32,495 nt of DNA. Origin: Gammaproteobacteria bacterium. Its GTDB lineage: Bacteria; Pseudomonadota; Gammaproteobacteria; SZUA-229. Position numbers and translations under genes: made by a program. The stretch lies in assembly GCA_029882355.1 (NCBI GenBank), contig JAOUKV010000032.1, positions 1 through 32,495 of the forward strand, in the 5' to 3' direction. Below are positions 1 through 7,791 of the stretch, one piece after another (the stretch's first letter is position 1; every line of letters starts with the position of its first letter). Below the pieces are notes generated by a model that saw only the letters and a program-made list of their open reading frames with translations, did not search any database and was not told the DNA's origin.

Positions 1-79
1 CGAGAGGCCGATGGAGCACGCCTGGAAAGCGTGTATACGGTTAAACGTATCGAGGGTTCGAATCCCTCTCTCTCCGCCA
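1..79 (+). tRNA. tRNA-Ser (anticodon GGA), 5' end cut by window
   Basis: The sequence holds the D-arm remainder, an anticodon stem-loop reading CTGGAAA (anticodon GGA, decoding UCC/UCU), a long variable arm typical of serine tRNAs, the TpsiC arm GGTTCGAATCC and the 3' acceptor strand TCTCTCC-G with an encoded CCA ending at 79. The 5' acceptor strand (about 12 nt) lies before the window. The 3' half is nearly identical to that of the tRNA-Ser(CGA) at 15825-15914. Confidence 0.93.
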
Positions 80-85
80 AAAACA

Positions 86-113
86 AAAAAAGCCCCTTTT
101 GGGGCTTTTTTGT
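86..113. terminator. Bidirectional intrinsic terminator between tRNA-Ser and nasA
   Basis: The stem AGCCCC/GGGGCT (91-96 with 101-106) has a TTTT loop and is flanked by an A-run on the left and a T-run on the right. It therefore works as a rho-independent terminator for the tRNA on the plus strand and, read the other way, for the nirB-nirD-nasA operon that ends at 159. Confidence 0.85.
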
Positions 114-158
114 TTTTAGTGGTTAGCGAGGATTTGATGAGAAGACCATCACAACCTA

Positions 159-2810
159 TCATCCCCCACCAACCTCCACAATCAACTCCCGCAACTCCGG
201 CATGCAGGAACCACAATTGGTACCCGCCTGTAAGTGCTCACCGATCTGCTCTGGCGTTGTCAGCTTCATCTGTTTTATTTTCTTGCATAGCGTATTGCGA
301 CCAACGCTAAAACAGGAACAGACAATCTTGCCGGCATCTTCCTGACCCACGCCCGGCGTGCCGGACAGCACTCGCATACGTTCCTGTCGATCAACTATGT
401 CTTTGCTAAACAATTCAATCAACCAGTCGCGCGGTGGCAAATGGTAACCGGTGCCGATGAAGGCGCAGCTATCGAGCTGTCCGTCAATAAACCTTGCACC
501 ACGATACGTTTGTTTTGAAGAATCAAAAAACTCACTCCATTCAACGCCCTGCGCATCCGAACACAGTAGCTGCCTGGCATAATTAGCCCAGTCGTCGGCC
601 ATCTGGTTACCGGCGAGTTCGTAATGCCAAAGCCCCTGACGACGACTCCTTGCCCAGTAGGAAAACGAAGCTGTCTCGATCATGTCACGCGATAAAATAA
701 AGCCATACCAGGCTGCGTTATAAGGCGTCACCTGCACCGGCGTGTGCTTGAACTCGGGCTGACCGGAGATGGGATCGGTATAAGCATTGACCACTTTATC
801 GACTACCGCCGAACTGGCGAACTGGTCATTCCAGTGCATCGGTACAAAAACACTGCCACGACGTTGTGACTCATTGATGCTGGCGCGCACGATCACTTTG
901 CCTTGCGTACTTTTTACTTCGACCAGCTGCCCGGGATAGATTGCCATGGCCTTTGCATCAATCTTGTTTAACTCGGCATAGGATTCGATAACATGGCCAT
1001 TAAGGCGCGGCGATTTTCCTGTGCGTGTCATCGTGTGCCATTGATCACGCACACGTCCGGTATTCAATACCATTGGGTAATCGATATCAGGCAATCGACC
1101 CGGCGGCTGTGGCGTAACTGAAATAAATTTAGCACGACCATTGGCAGTAAAAAACTCGCCATTACCGAACACACGCGCCTGAGCCTGTTGCCCGGTTTTT
1201 ATTGGCCATTGCGTGGGCTTAAAATTCTCATAAGACTCTGCATCAATATCAGCGAGTGCAGATAAATCGAAATCACGTGTGCCGTTATTTTCAAAAGCTG
1301 ACAAAGCTGCATGTTCGCGAAAAATTTGTTGCGGCCGCTGATAATCAAATCCATGGTAGCCCATACGCTGTGCCACCTGGGACAGAATCCACCAGTCCGC
1401 TTTCGCATTCTCCGGTGCTTCAAGAAATGGCCGTTGACGTGAGATGCATCGCTCTGAATTTGTTACCGTACCAGATTTTTCTCCCCATGCTAACGCTGGC
1501 AACAACACATCCGCCAAAGCAGTCGTATCTGTCTGCGTAGCGCAATCGGATACCACCAGAAAATCACATTGCTGCATGGCCTGCCTGACGCGGTAAGCAT
1601 CCGGCATACTCACCGCCGGATTGGTGGCGATGACCCATAGCGCCTTGATCTCACCACGGTGCAGCGCTTCAAATAAATCGACGGCTTTTAAACCCGGCTT
1701 TGTCGCCATCTTCGGTGCCTGCCAGAAGCGCTCGACACGATCGATATCTGCTTTATCAAAATCCATATGTGCGGCAAGCTGGTTAGATAAAGCACCGACC
1801 TCGCGCCCGCCCATGGCATTGGGTTGCCCGGTCACAGAAAAAGGACCCATGCCCGGCTGACCAATACGGCCGGTGAACAGGTGGCAATTAATAATGGCAT
1901 TGACCTTGTCGGTTCCACTGGAGGATTGATTAATACCCTGCGAATAAACTGTCACGGTTTTTTCTGTTTTCGAAAACCATTGATACAAAATTGCAACATC
2001 ATCGGTTCCCAGTTCGCAATGTTGTGCCGCCGCTTCTACATTAGGCGAAAACCATTGAGCTACACGCAAGGCCTCATCCAGTCCTTCAGTGTGCTTGTGA
2101 ATAAATTCTGCATCACCATGATTATGTTCGTTCAACCAGTTCAACAAACCATTAAACAAAATCGCATCCGAACCCGGCTTTAATGCAAGGTGCAAATCGG
2201 CAACATCGCAGCTTGCCGTGCGGCGCGGATCGATGACCACCACTTTCATTTCGGGATTATTTTTTTTCGCCTGCACAATGCGCTGATACAAAACCGGGTG
2301 ACACCACGCCATGTTCGAGCCGGTTAAGATCAGCAACTCGCACTGTTCCAGATCTTGATAACAACCCGGCACCGTGTCGGAACCAAAGGCACGCTTGTGC
2401 CCGGCAACCGATGACGACATGCACAAGCGCGAGTTGGTATCGATATTGGACGAACCAATAAAACCCTTCATCAGTTTATTGGCAACATAATAATCTTCGG
2501 TTAGCAGCTGTCCGGAAACATAAAAAGCCACCGCCTCGGGGCCATGCTGTTCAATCACTTCTTGAAAACGATCAGCCACAGTATCGAGCGCCATATCCCA
2601 GTCGCACTGCTGACCATTAACCACCGGTTGCAGTAAACGGTTTTCCATGTCCAGCGTTTCAGCCAGTGCAGAACCTTTGGAGCACAGCCGACCGAAATTG
2701 GCCGGGTGCTTTTTATCGCCACTAACCGAAAAAGTTTTATCATCATTATGGCTTACGACAAGGCCGCAACCGACACCACAATAAGGACAGGTGGTTTTAA
2801 CTTGTAACAT
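159..2810 (-). CDS. nasA: Assimilatory nitrate reductase catalytic subunit (molybdopterin)
   Basis: An 883-residue cytoplasmic nitrate reductase that reduces nitrate to nitrite for nitrogen assimilation. Residues C8, C11, C15 and C43 (CPYCGVGCG and RLCSKGSAL) form the N-terminal [4Fe-4S] site of the bis-MGD molybdenum oxidoreductase family. The body has the usual Mo-bis-MGD domains (for example GSNMAWCHPV and GQPNAMGGREVG). The C-terminus carries a BFD-like [2Fe-2S] domain with C831, C833, C866 and C869, as in Klebsiella-type NasA that receives electrons without a formate dehydrogenase-style partner. No Tat signal is present, which fits the assimilatory type. It is the last gene of the nirB-nirD-nasA operon, starts 2 nt after nirD stops, and is followed by a terminator. 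Confidence 0.95.
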   Translation of the reverse strand: MLQVKTTCPYCGVGCGLVVSHNDDKTFSVSGDKKHPANFGRLCSKGSALAETLDMENRLLQPVVNGQQCDWDMALDTVADRFQEVIEQHGPEAVAFYVSGQLLTEDYYVANKLMKGFIGSSNIDTNSRLCMSSSVAGHKRAFGSDTVPGCYQDLEQCELLILTGSNMAWCHPVLYQRIVQAKKNNPEMKVVVIDPRRTASCDVADLHLALKPGSDAILFNGLLNWLNEHNHGDAEFIHKHTEGLDEALRVAQWFSPNVEAAAQHCELGTDDVAILYQWFSKTEKTVTVYSQGINQSSSGTDKVNAIINCHLFTGRIGQPGMGPFSVTGQPNAMGGREVGALSNQLAAHMDFDKADIDRVERFWQAPKMATKPGLKAVDLFEALHRGEIKALWVIATNPAVSMPDAYRVRQAMQQCDFLVVSDCATQTDTTALADVLLPALAWGEKSGTVTNSERCISRQRPFLEAPENAKADWWILSQVAQRMGYHGFDYQRPQQIFREHAALSAFENNGTRDFDLSALADIDAESYENFKPTQWPIKTGQQAQARVFGNGEFFTANGRAKFISVTPQPPGRLPDIDYPMVLNTGRVRDQWHTMTRTGKSPRLNGHVIESYAELNKIDAKAMAIYPGQLVEVKSTQGKVIVRASINESQRRGSVFVPMHWNDQFASSAVVDKVVNAYTDPISGQPEFKHTPVQVTPYNAAWYGFILSRDMIETASFSYWARSRRQGLWHYELAGNQMADDWANYARQLLCSDAQGVEWSEFFDSSKQTYRGARFIDGQLDSCAFIGTGYHLPPRDWLIELFSKDIVDRQERMRVLSGTPGVGQEDAGKIVCSCFSVGRNTLCKKIKQMKLTTPEQIGEHLQAGTNCGSCMPELRELIVEVGGG

Positions 2811-2812
2811 GT

Positions 2813-3130
2813 TCAGACGATCAGAAAATCAACAAACACCTGTCCATTTTCTACTTTCGCAGGAAACACATTGGCACAGCCTTCATCGGGGCCAAGTGCT
2901 TCGCCGCTGGCCAGATCAATCTTCCAGTTATGCAACGGGCAGGTGACCGAAGTACCGTGCACAATACCTTCGGATAGCGGCCCGCCTTTATGCGGGCAGG
3001 CATTTTTAATCGCGAAGACCTTATTATCTGCGGTACGAAAAACGGCAATTTGTATTTCACCGGTTTCAACGACGCGAGAGCCCATGCTGGGGATAGCTTC
3101 CAGCTCAACAACTTCTGTCCAGTTACTCAT
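2813..3130 (-). CDS. nirD: Nitrite reductase [NAD(P)H] small subunit, Rieske type
   Basis: A 105-residue partner of NirB in the cytoplasmic NADH-dependent siroheme nitrite reductase, which reduces nitrite to ammonium. It has the Rieske-like pattern C45-P-H47 and C64-P-L-H67 (CPHKGG and CPLHNW), so the [2Fe-2S] ligands appear intact; many NirD homologues have lost them. The ATG overlaps the stop of nirB by one base (TAATG), which points to translational coupling, and nasA follows 2 nt downstream. Confidence 0.95.
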   Translation of the reverse strand: MSNWTEVVELEAIPSMGSRVVETGEIQIAVFRTADNKVFAIKNACPHKGGPLSEGIVHGTSVTCPLHNWKIDLASGEALGPDEGCANVFPAKVENGQVFVDFLIV

Positions 3131-5613
3131 TATGAAATCTCCAGAATTTTTTCTTCGCTACCGGCATCAAGCTGTAACTTCAATGGTGTAAATTCATGCG
3201 CGGCTTCACCTTCGGCGCGAGCCTTCCAGGGATCGATCTGCGCGTACTTCTGGCTGATCGCGAATCGCGCCGCCAGCGCTTTGCGTTCAACGTCATCGTT
3301 CAGCAAACGCGCTTTAATGCCGCTCAGGCCAACGCGCTCAACCCAGGGTGCGGTGCGTTCAAGGTAGTGTGCTTCTTCGCGATACATCTGACAGAATGCG
3401 CCGCAGTATTCCAGCACCTGTTCTTCGGTTTCGACTTTGGTTAGCAAATCGGTAACGCGAACCTTGATACCGCCATTACCACCAATCAATAATTCATAAC
3501 CGGAATCCACCGCGACCACACCAAAATCTTTAATGGTGGCTTCGGCGCAGTTGCGCGGACAACCCGACACCGCCAGCTTGAATTTATGCGGCATCCACGA
3601 ACCCCAGGTAAGTTCTTCGAGCTTCACACCCAGGCCGGTTGAATCCTGGGTACCAAAACGGCACCAGTTTTTACCGGCACAGGTTTTCACCGTGCGCATG
3701 GCCTTGCCGTAAGCGTGACCGGAAACAAAACCGGCAGCCGATAGGTCTTTCCACATCGGTGGCAGGTCTTCTTTTTTCACGCCGAATAAATCGATACGCT
3801 GGCCACCGGTGACTTTCATTTCCGGCACATCGTATTTATCACAAACATCGGCGATGGCGCGCAACTCATTGGGTTTGACCAGGCCACCGAACATGCGCGG
3901 CACAACCGAATAAGTACCATCTTTCTGGATGTTGCCGTGGGCGCGTTCATTAATGAAACGCGACTGCGCATCATCGGCATATTCTTCCGGCCAGCGTGCC
4001 AACAAATAATAATTCAACGCCGGGCGACAGGCGGCGCAGCCATCGGGCGTTTTCCATTCGAGGAATTCACGAACCGCCTGCATGGATTTCAGTTCGTGCT
4101 CCTTAATCGCATTAATCACTTCATCGTGACTGTGATCGGTGCAGCCGCAAACCGCTTTCTTGTTTGGCGTTTTATCGTAACCCTCGCCCACGGTTGAAGC
4201 CAGTATCGCTTCCACCAGCCCGGTGCACGAACCGCAGGACGAAGACGCCTTGGTATGCGCCTGTACTTCGGCCAGGGTGAACAAACCTTCTTTACTAATC
4301 GCATTAACGATGTCGCCCTTACAGACACCGTTACAGCCACAAATTTCTGCGCTGTCGGGCAAGGCCATCACCGCGGATGCGTCACCATGACCCGCATCAC
4401 CCAAATCGTGCTGGCCAAATAAAATCGTGTTACGAAAATCGGCAATACTGGTTTCATCGCGCATCAACTGGAAATACCAGGTGCCGTCCATGGTGTCGCC
4501 GTACATCACCGCGCCCTTGATTTTGTCATCGCGGATAACCAGTTTTTTATAAACACCCTGCGACGGGTCCTGCAACACCAGCGTTTCATCACCGTCAATT
4601 TCATCGAAGTCACCGGCAGAAAATAAATCGATACCGGTCACCTTGAGCTTGGTCGATGTTATCGAACCCAGATAACGGGTGCTGCCGACTTGCGCCAGAT
4701 GATTCGCCGCCACCTTCGCCTGTTCAAACAATGGCGCAACCAGCCCATAACATTCGTTGCGATGCTGCACACATTCACCCACCGCATAAATTTTCGGATC
4801 GTAAGTCTGCATGGTGTCATTCACCACGACACCACGTTCACAATGAATACCCGCTTTCTGTGCAAGCGACATATTAGGACGGATACCTACCGCCATCACC
4901 ACCAGATCAGCTTCCACTTCTGAGCCATCGGCAAACTTCACAGCGCTGACACGTTTATCACCAATTATCTCTGCCGTCTGCGCTTCCATCATAAAGCGCA
5001 AACCTTTTTCCTCCAGCGACAGCTTCAACATTTCTGAAGCCGTCTTATCGAGCTGGCGCTCCATTAAAGAGTCGAGCAAATGCACCACCGTCACATCCAT
5101 GCCCTGCTTCATCAAACCGTTAGCGGCTTCAAGGCCAAGCAGGCCACCACCAATCACCACCGCCTTTTTATATTTTTGCGCTGCATCAAGCATGGTGTGC
5201 ACATCGTGAATATCACGAAAACCAATCACGCCCTCTTTCTCAGCACCGGGTACAGGAATAATAAAGGGATTAGAACCGGTGGCGATCAACAGGCGGTCAT
5301 AGTCAATCTGCTTACCGCTTTCGGTAATAACGCACTGCTTAACGCGATTGATTTCAGAAACCGCATCACCGGTAATCAGCTCAATATTATTTTCAGCATA
5401 CCAGTCCAGACTATTGAGAATAATGTCATCAATCGTCTTCTCACTGGCCAGCACCGGCGACAGCATAATGCGATTGTAATTAGGGTGCGGCTCGGCACCG
5501 ATCACAGTAACATCGTATAAATCCGAACCCGCACCTTCACCGTGCTTGAACAGCTCCTCAAGCGTTCGCACACCCGCCATACCATTGCCGATTAAAATCA
5601 GTTTCTGTTTCAT
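3130..5613 (-). CDS. nirB: Nitrite reductase [NAD(P)H] large subunit
   Basis: Siroheme nitrite reductase large subunit of 827 residues from the chosen start. In order it shows an N-terminal FAD/NAD(P)H oxidoreductase (IGNGMAGVRTLEEL, ATGSNPF, VIGGGLLGLEAANGL), two BFD-like Fe-S segments (CGCNGVCKG...SCGSC and CGCTD...CAAC), a ferredoxin-like half-domain, and the siroheme/[4Fe-4S] cluster ligands TCAGKNWC and SGCPRNCAEA. The frame is open 20 codons further upstream, but the ATG at 5613 gives the canonical MKQKLILIGNGMAG start and has a GAGGCGAG ribosome binding site just upstream. It is the first gene of the operon, driven by the sigma-54-like promoter at 5657-5672. Confidence 0.95.
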   Translation of the reverse strand: MKQKLILIGNGMAGVRTLEELFKHGEGAGSDLYDVTVIGAEPHPNYNRIMLSPVLASEKTIDDIILNSLDWYAENNIELITGDAVSEINRVKQCVITESGKQIDYDRLLIATGSNPFIIPVPGAEKEGVIGFRDIHDVHTMLDAAQKYKKAVVIGGGLLGLEAANGLMKQGMDVTVVHLLDSLMERQLDKTASEMLKLSLEEKGLRFMMEAQTAEIIGDKRVSAVKFADGSEVEADLVVMAVGIRPNMSLAQKAGIHCERGVVVNDTMQTYDPKIYAVGECVQHRNECYGLVAPLFEQAKVAANHLAQVGSTRYLGSITSTKLKVTGIDLFSAGDFDEIDGDETLVLQDPSQGVYKKLVIRDDKIKGAVMYGDTMDGTWYFQLMRDETSIADFRNTILFGQHDLGDAGHGDASAVMALPDSAEICGCNGVCKGDIVNAISKEGLFTLAEVQAHTKASSSCGSCTGLVEAILASTVGEGYDKTPNKKAVCGCTDHSHDEVINAIKEHELKSMQAVREFLEWKTPDGCAACRPALNYYLLARWPEEYADDAQSRFINERAHGNIQKDGTYSVVPRMFGGLVKPNELRAIADVCDKYDVPEMKVTGGQRIDLFGVKKEDLPPMWKDLSAAGFVSGHAYGKAMRTVKTCAGKNWCRFGTQDSTGLGVKLEELTWGSWMPHKFKLAVSGCPRNCAEATIKDFGVVAVDSGYELLIGGNGGIKVRVTDLLTKVETEEQVLEYCGAFCQMYREEAHYLERTAPWVERVGLSGIKARLLNDDVERKALAARFAISQKYAQIDPWKARAEGEAAHEFTPLKLQLDAGSEEKILEIS

Positions 5614-5656
5614 TCTCGCCTCGTTAGCAAAAGGAAATTTATTTTGATAAACACAT

Positions 5657-5672
5657 AACAAGTTCTGTGCCA
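5657..5672 (-). promoter_or_regulatory. Sigma-54 (RpoN) -24/-12 promoter of nirB
   Basis: Read on the minus strand, the sequence TGGCACAGAACTTGTT matches the sigma-54 consensus TGGCAC-N5-TTGCW with correct GG-to-G spacing and one departure (TTGTT for TTGCT). The expected transcription start is near 5647, which leaves a leader of about 34 nt before the nirB ATG. Nitrogen assimilation genes are classic RpoN/NtrC targets. Assignment is by consensus only. Confidence 0.7.
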
Positions 5673-5678
5673 TGTTTT

Positions 5679-5753
5679 GGGGGGCGGTGGGATGGGGGTT
5701 TGGGGGGGTTTGGGGGGGTTTGGGGCGATGGGGGCACCATGGGGGTGCAGGGG
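5679..5753 (+). other. G-tract block with G-quadruplex potential upstream of nirB
   Basis: Eight runs of three or more G lie within 75 bp on the plus strand: 6 G at 5679, 3 at 5689, 5 at 5694, 7 at 5702, 7 at 5712, 4 at 5722, 5 at 5730 and 5 at 5741, with a further GGGG at 5750. The core is a TTTGGGGGGG unit repeated in tandem. Loops are only 1-7 nt, so stable G-quadruplexes are expected on this strand and i-motifs on the other. The block lies upstream of the predicted nirB start site, between the NtrC-like site and the -24 box. Confidence 0.85.
5733..5749 (-). promoter_or_regulatory. NtrC-like enhancer site for nirB
   Basis: On the minus strand the sequence is TGCACC-CCCAT-GGTGCC, 11 of 12 matches to the NtrC dyad TGCACC-N5-GGTGCA. 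A further half-site TGCACC is at 5762-5767. The centre lies about 94 bp upstream of the start site predicted from the -24/-12 element, within the usual range for an NtrC enhancer. Confidence 0.6.
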
Positions 5754-5889
5754 AATTGTTTGGTGCACAGAATAAGCGCGTGGGGTTGTTGTGGAGAGAG
5801 TACGCCCCAACTTGGGGACTTAGAAATCAATTCTAGTTAGATGGGATAAAAATAACTGGAACCTGTTAAATCAACTGAATCCTCCACCC

Positions 5890-5961
5890 TTACAAAACAA
5901 TCACTAAATACTTACAATATAGTAGCCATAACTTTACAATAAGACTATAATATCTTTACAA
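5890..5961 (+). promoter_or_regulatory. Four TTACAA boxes at exact 22-bp period over the promoter of the HTH-GHKL-STAS gene
   Basis: TTACAA occurs at 5890, 5912, 5934 and 5956. The three downstream copies extend to TTACAAT, and the last two to CTTTACAAT. Each start is exactly 22 bp from the next, about two helical turns, so all boxes face one side of the DNA. A perfect -10 hexamer TATAAT lies at 5946-5951 between boxes 3 and 4, and box 4 runs into the ATG. No Shine-Dalgarno is visible and the predicted start of transcription falls at or within a few bases of the ATG, so the mRNA may be leaderless. This looks like an operator array for the HTH domain of the gene itself. Confidence 0.7.
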
Positions 5962-7010
5962 TGAAAAACACAGAACTAGGCAAAACAAAGCGCTCAAGAC
6001 TAATCCGAAACTATTTGTTGAATGCAGTTAAATCTGACAATCAACAAATGATCCACGACAGTCCTGAAATATTTAAAGTCAGCCGCCAAACCATTCACTC
6101 TCATCTCTCAGCATTGGTAGATATGGGCTTTCTTGTGGCGCATGGAAATACCAAGGCAAGAATTTATAAACTTGGCTCAAAGCGTTCCCATAGCCAAAGT
6201 TACCCACTTCCTAACCTTCGTGAAAGCGATGTTTACTATCAAGACTTTAGTTTTATTTTTAAAGATTTACCCACTAATATTGAGGACATCTGCCACTATG
6301 GCTTCACTGAGATGCTTAATAATGCCATTGATCATTCAGGAGGGGAGTTTGTTTATGTGAGCACCGAGAGGAACGAAGATTACATAGAAATTTACATTTC
6401 AGATAATGGTGAGGGTATTTTTAATCACATTGCTCGCATTATGAGCTTAAGCGACCCGAGAGAATCAATTCTAGAGCTTAGTAAAGGCAAGCTAACAACA
6501 GATCCCGACAACCATACTGGTCAAGGCATATTCTTTACTTCTCGAACATTCGATTCTTTTCATATATTTAGCGGTGATTTAATTTTTACACATCATGATG
6601 ATGCCACAAAAGATTACCTGCTACACAATGACAAGGAGAATATTGGCACATCTGTGTTTATGAAGATTGCTATGACAAGCCCCAGAGATCTTGCGGATGT
6701 ATTTGATGCTTTCACAGGCACAGAAGATGAAGACTTCGCTTTCAATACCACAGTGGTACCAGTTAGATTAGTACTATATGAAGGTGAAAAATTAGTATCT
6801 AGATCACAAGCTAAACGGATTTTAAATCGTGTAGAAAAATTTAGTACTGTGCTTCTAGATTTTGAAGGTGTAGATTCAATAGGCCAGGCTTTTGCCGATG
6901 AGGTATTTCGAGTTTTCGCTAGAAAAAACCCACAGATTAGTATTCAACCAACACACACGTCAGATAGTATTAATAGAATGATTCTTGCAGCTAAAAGCAA
7001 TCAGGATTGA
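5961..7010 (+). CDS. HTH / GHKL-ATPase / STAS-like (DUF4325) fusion regulator
   Basis: A 349-residue protein with three parts. Residues 10-75 form a winged-HTH-like DNA-binding region (SRQTIHSHLSALVDMGFL). Residues 90-235 form a histidine-kinase-like ATPase with the N-box EMLNNAIDHS at 117-126, G1 DNGEGI at 148-153 and G2 HTGQGIFF at 185-192; no phosphoacceptor His domain is present. Residues 262-349 form a STAS-like DUF4325 domain (LLDFEGVDSIGQAFADEVFR). The layout resembles an anti-sigma-factor kinase and its STAS antagonist joined to a DNA-binding head. It is AT-richer than the flanking nas/nir/nrt genes, stands alone, and is followed by a palindromic element. Domain calls are firm; the biological role is unknown. 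Confidence 0.85.
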   Translation: MKNTELGKTKRSRLIRNYLLNAVKSDNQQMIHDSPEIFKVSRQTIHSHLSALVDMGFLVAHGNTKARIYKLGSKRSHSQSYPLPNLRESDVYYQDFSFIFKDLPTNIEDICHYGFTEMLNNAIDHSGGEFVYVSTERNEDYIEIYISDNGEGIFNHIARIMSLSDPRESILELSKGKLTTDPDNHTGQGIFFTSRTFDSFHIFSGDLIFTHHDDATKDYLLHNDKENIGTSVFMKIAMTSPRDLADVFDAFTGTEDEDFAFNTTVVPVRLVLYEGEKLVSRSQAKRILNRVEKFSTVLLDFEGVDSIGQAFADEVFRVFARKNPQISIQPTHTSDSINRMILAAKSNQD

Positions 7011-7040
7011 TAGTGATGATGGAAGATGGCATTAAAGCCC

Positions 7041-7123
7041 GTAGGATGCGGTGAAGAATGAACCGCATCAACCGCGCATTAACTCTCCCGACAGATGCGG
7101 TTCGCAAACTCACCACATCCTAC
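7041..7123. repeat. 83-bp palindromic element, GTAGGATGCGG type
   Basis: The left arm 7041-7069 (GTAGGATGCGGTGA...GAACCGCATC) is an imperfect inverted copy of the right arm 7094-7123 (GATGCGGTTC...TCACCACATCCTAC). Termini GTAGGATG/CATCCTAC are perfect. It resembles interspersed REP-like or MITE-like elements of proteobacteria. It fills the space between the HTH-GHKL-STAS gene and the zinc-ribbon gene. Confidence 0.75.
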
Positions 7124-7172
7124 AAATCATGCATCCCCACCCAAAAGCGCGGCAATAAAAAAAGGAAAAGCT

Positions 7173-7700
7173 ATGAACGAAATGAAAGAGTGTAAAACTT
7201 GCTTTGAAGAAATAAATGCAAAAGCATTGAAATTCCCGCACTGTCAAACCTGGCAGACGAAATGGAAATATGATCAGTCTAACCCTAAACATCATTTAAT
7301 ATTTTTAGCTATATTATTTGGCGCAATGGGCATTATGTTTTATAGCTCATTAGGCAGTATCTTTAACCCAAATGAATTCTCCGACAACAAATCTTCATTT
7401 GTAGTTAAAGAATCCAGGGTAAGTTTTACTGAAAAAGAATGTGGCACTACGGTGTCAATTATCGGAACTATTACAAATAACAGCGAAGTATCATGGAAAG
7501 ACTTTAATTTTGAAGCACAGTTCTTTAATGAAGATAATGAGCTAATTGACACTGTATCAGATCAAAACTACGATTTAATTCTTTTACCAAACGACGATGG
7601 TACTTTTAAAGTAACAGGTGCTGCGGACAAGTCAAAATCCTCATATCACCACCACAAAGTTATAATTAAGGATGCAAGAGAAAATGGCTCGTTATTTTAG
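7173..7700 (+). CDS. Small zinc-ribbon-like membrane protein, function unknown
   Basis: A 175-residue protein. The frame is open upstream into the palindromic element, but the ATG at 7173 follows a clear AAAGGAAA ribosome binding site and opens directly into the zinc-ribbon-like motif. That motif is C-x2-C (CKTC) followed by KFPHC instead of the usual KCPHC, so one of four zinc ligands is Phe and metal binding is doubtful. Next come a single transmembrane helix (HLIFLAILFGAMGIMFYSSL) and an extracytoplasmic beta-rich domain resembling FxLYD-type folds (GTITNNSEVSWKDFNFEAQFFN). It is AT-rich like the upstream regulator. No function can be assigned. Confidence 0.75.
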   Translation: MNEMKECKTCFEEINAKALKFPHCQTWQTKWKYDQSNPKHHLIFLAILFGAMGIMFYSSLGSIFNPNEFSDNKSSFVVKESRVSFTEKECGTTVSIIGTITNNSEVSWKDFNFEAQFFNEDNELIDTVSDQNYDLILLPNDDGTFKVTGAADKSKSSYHHHKVIIKDARENGSLF

Positions 7701-7704
7701 CACT

Positions 7705-7787
7705 GTAGGCTGGATTAGGCATTTCTTGCCGTAACCCAACATTTGTAAAACTGTTGGGTTTCATATAAAACATTCAACCCAGCCTAC
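7705..7787. repeat. 83-bp palindromic element, GTAGGCTGG type; likely also a terminator
   Basis: The termini GTAGGCTGG (7705-7713) and CCAGCCTAC (7779-7787) are perfect inverted repeats, and an inner hairpin AACCCAACA/TGTTGGGTT (7733-7741 with 7752-7760) is nested inside. It lies between the convergent ends of the zinc-ribbon gene and hipA and may terminate both. It has the same length as the element at 7041-7123 but a different inner sequence. Confidence 0.7.
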
Positions 7788-7791
7788 GATA

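Noticed and set aside
5663-5772. Inverted repeat TTCTGTGC (5663-5670) / GCACAGAA (5765-5772) enclosing the G-rich block, at first read as a leader RNA stem of nirB.
   Set aside because: The repeat arms fall in the -24 box and the NtrC half-site, and the predicted start at about 5647 puts both outside the transcript.
5610-5830. Proline-rich open frames read through the C-rich strand upstream of nirB.
   Set aside because: They are products of the homopolymeric C-runs, overlap the promoter and have no ribosome binding site.
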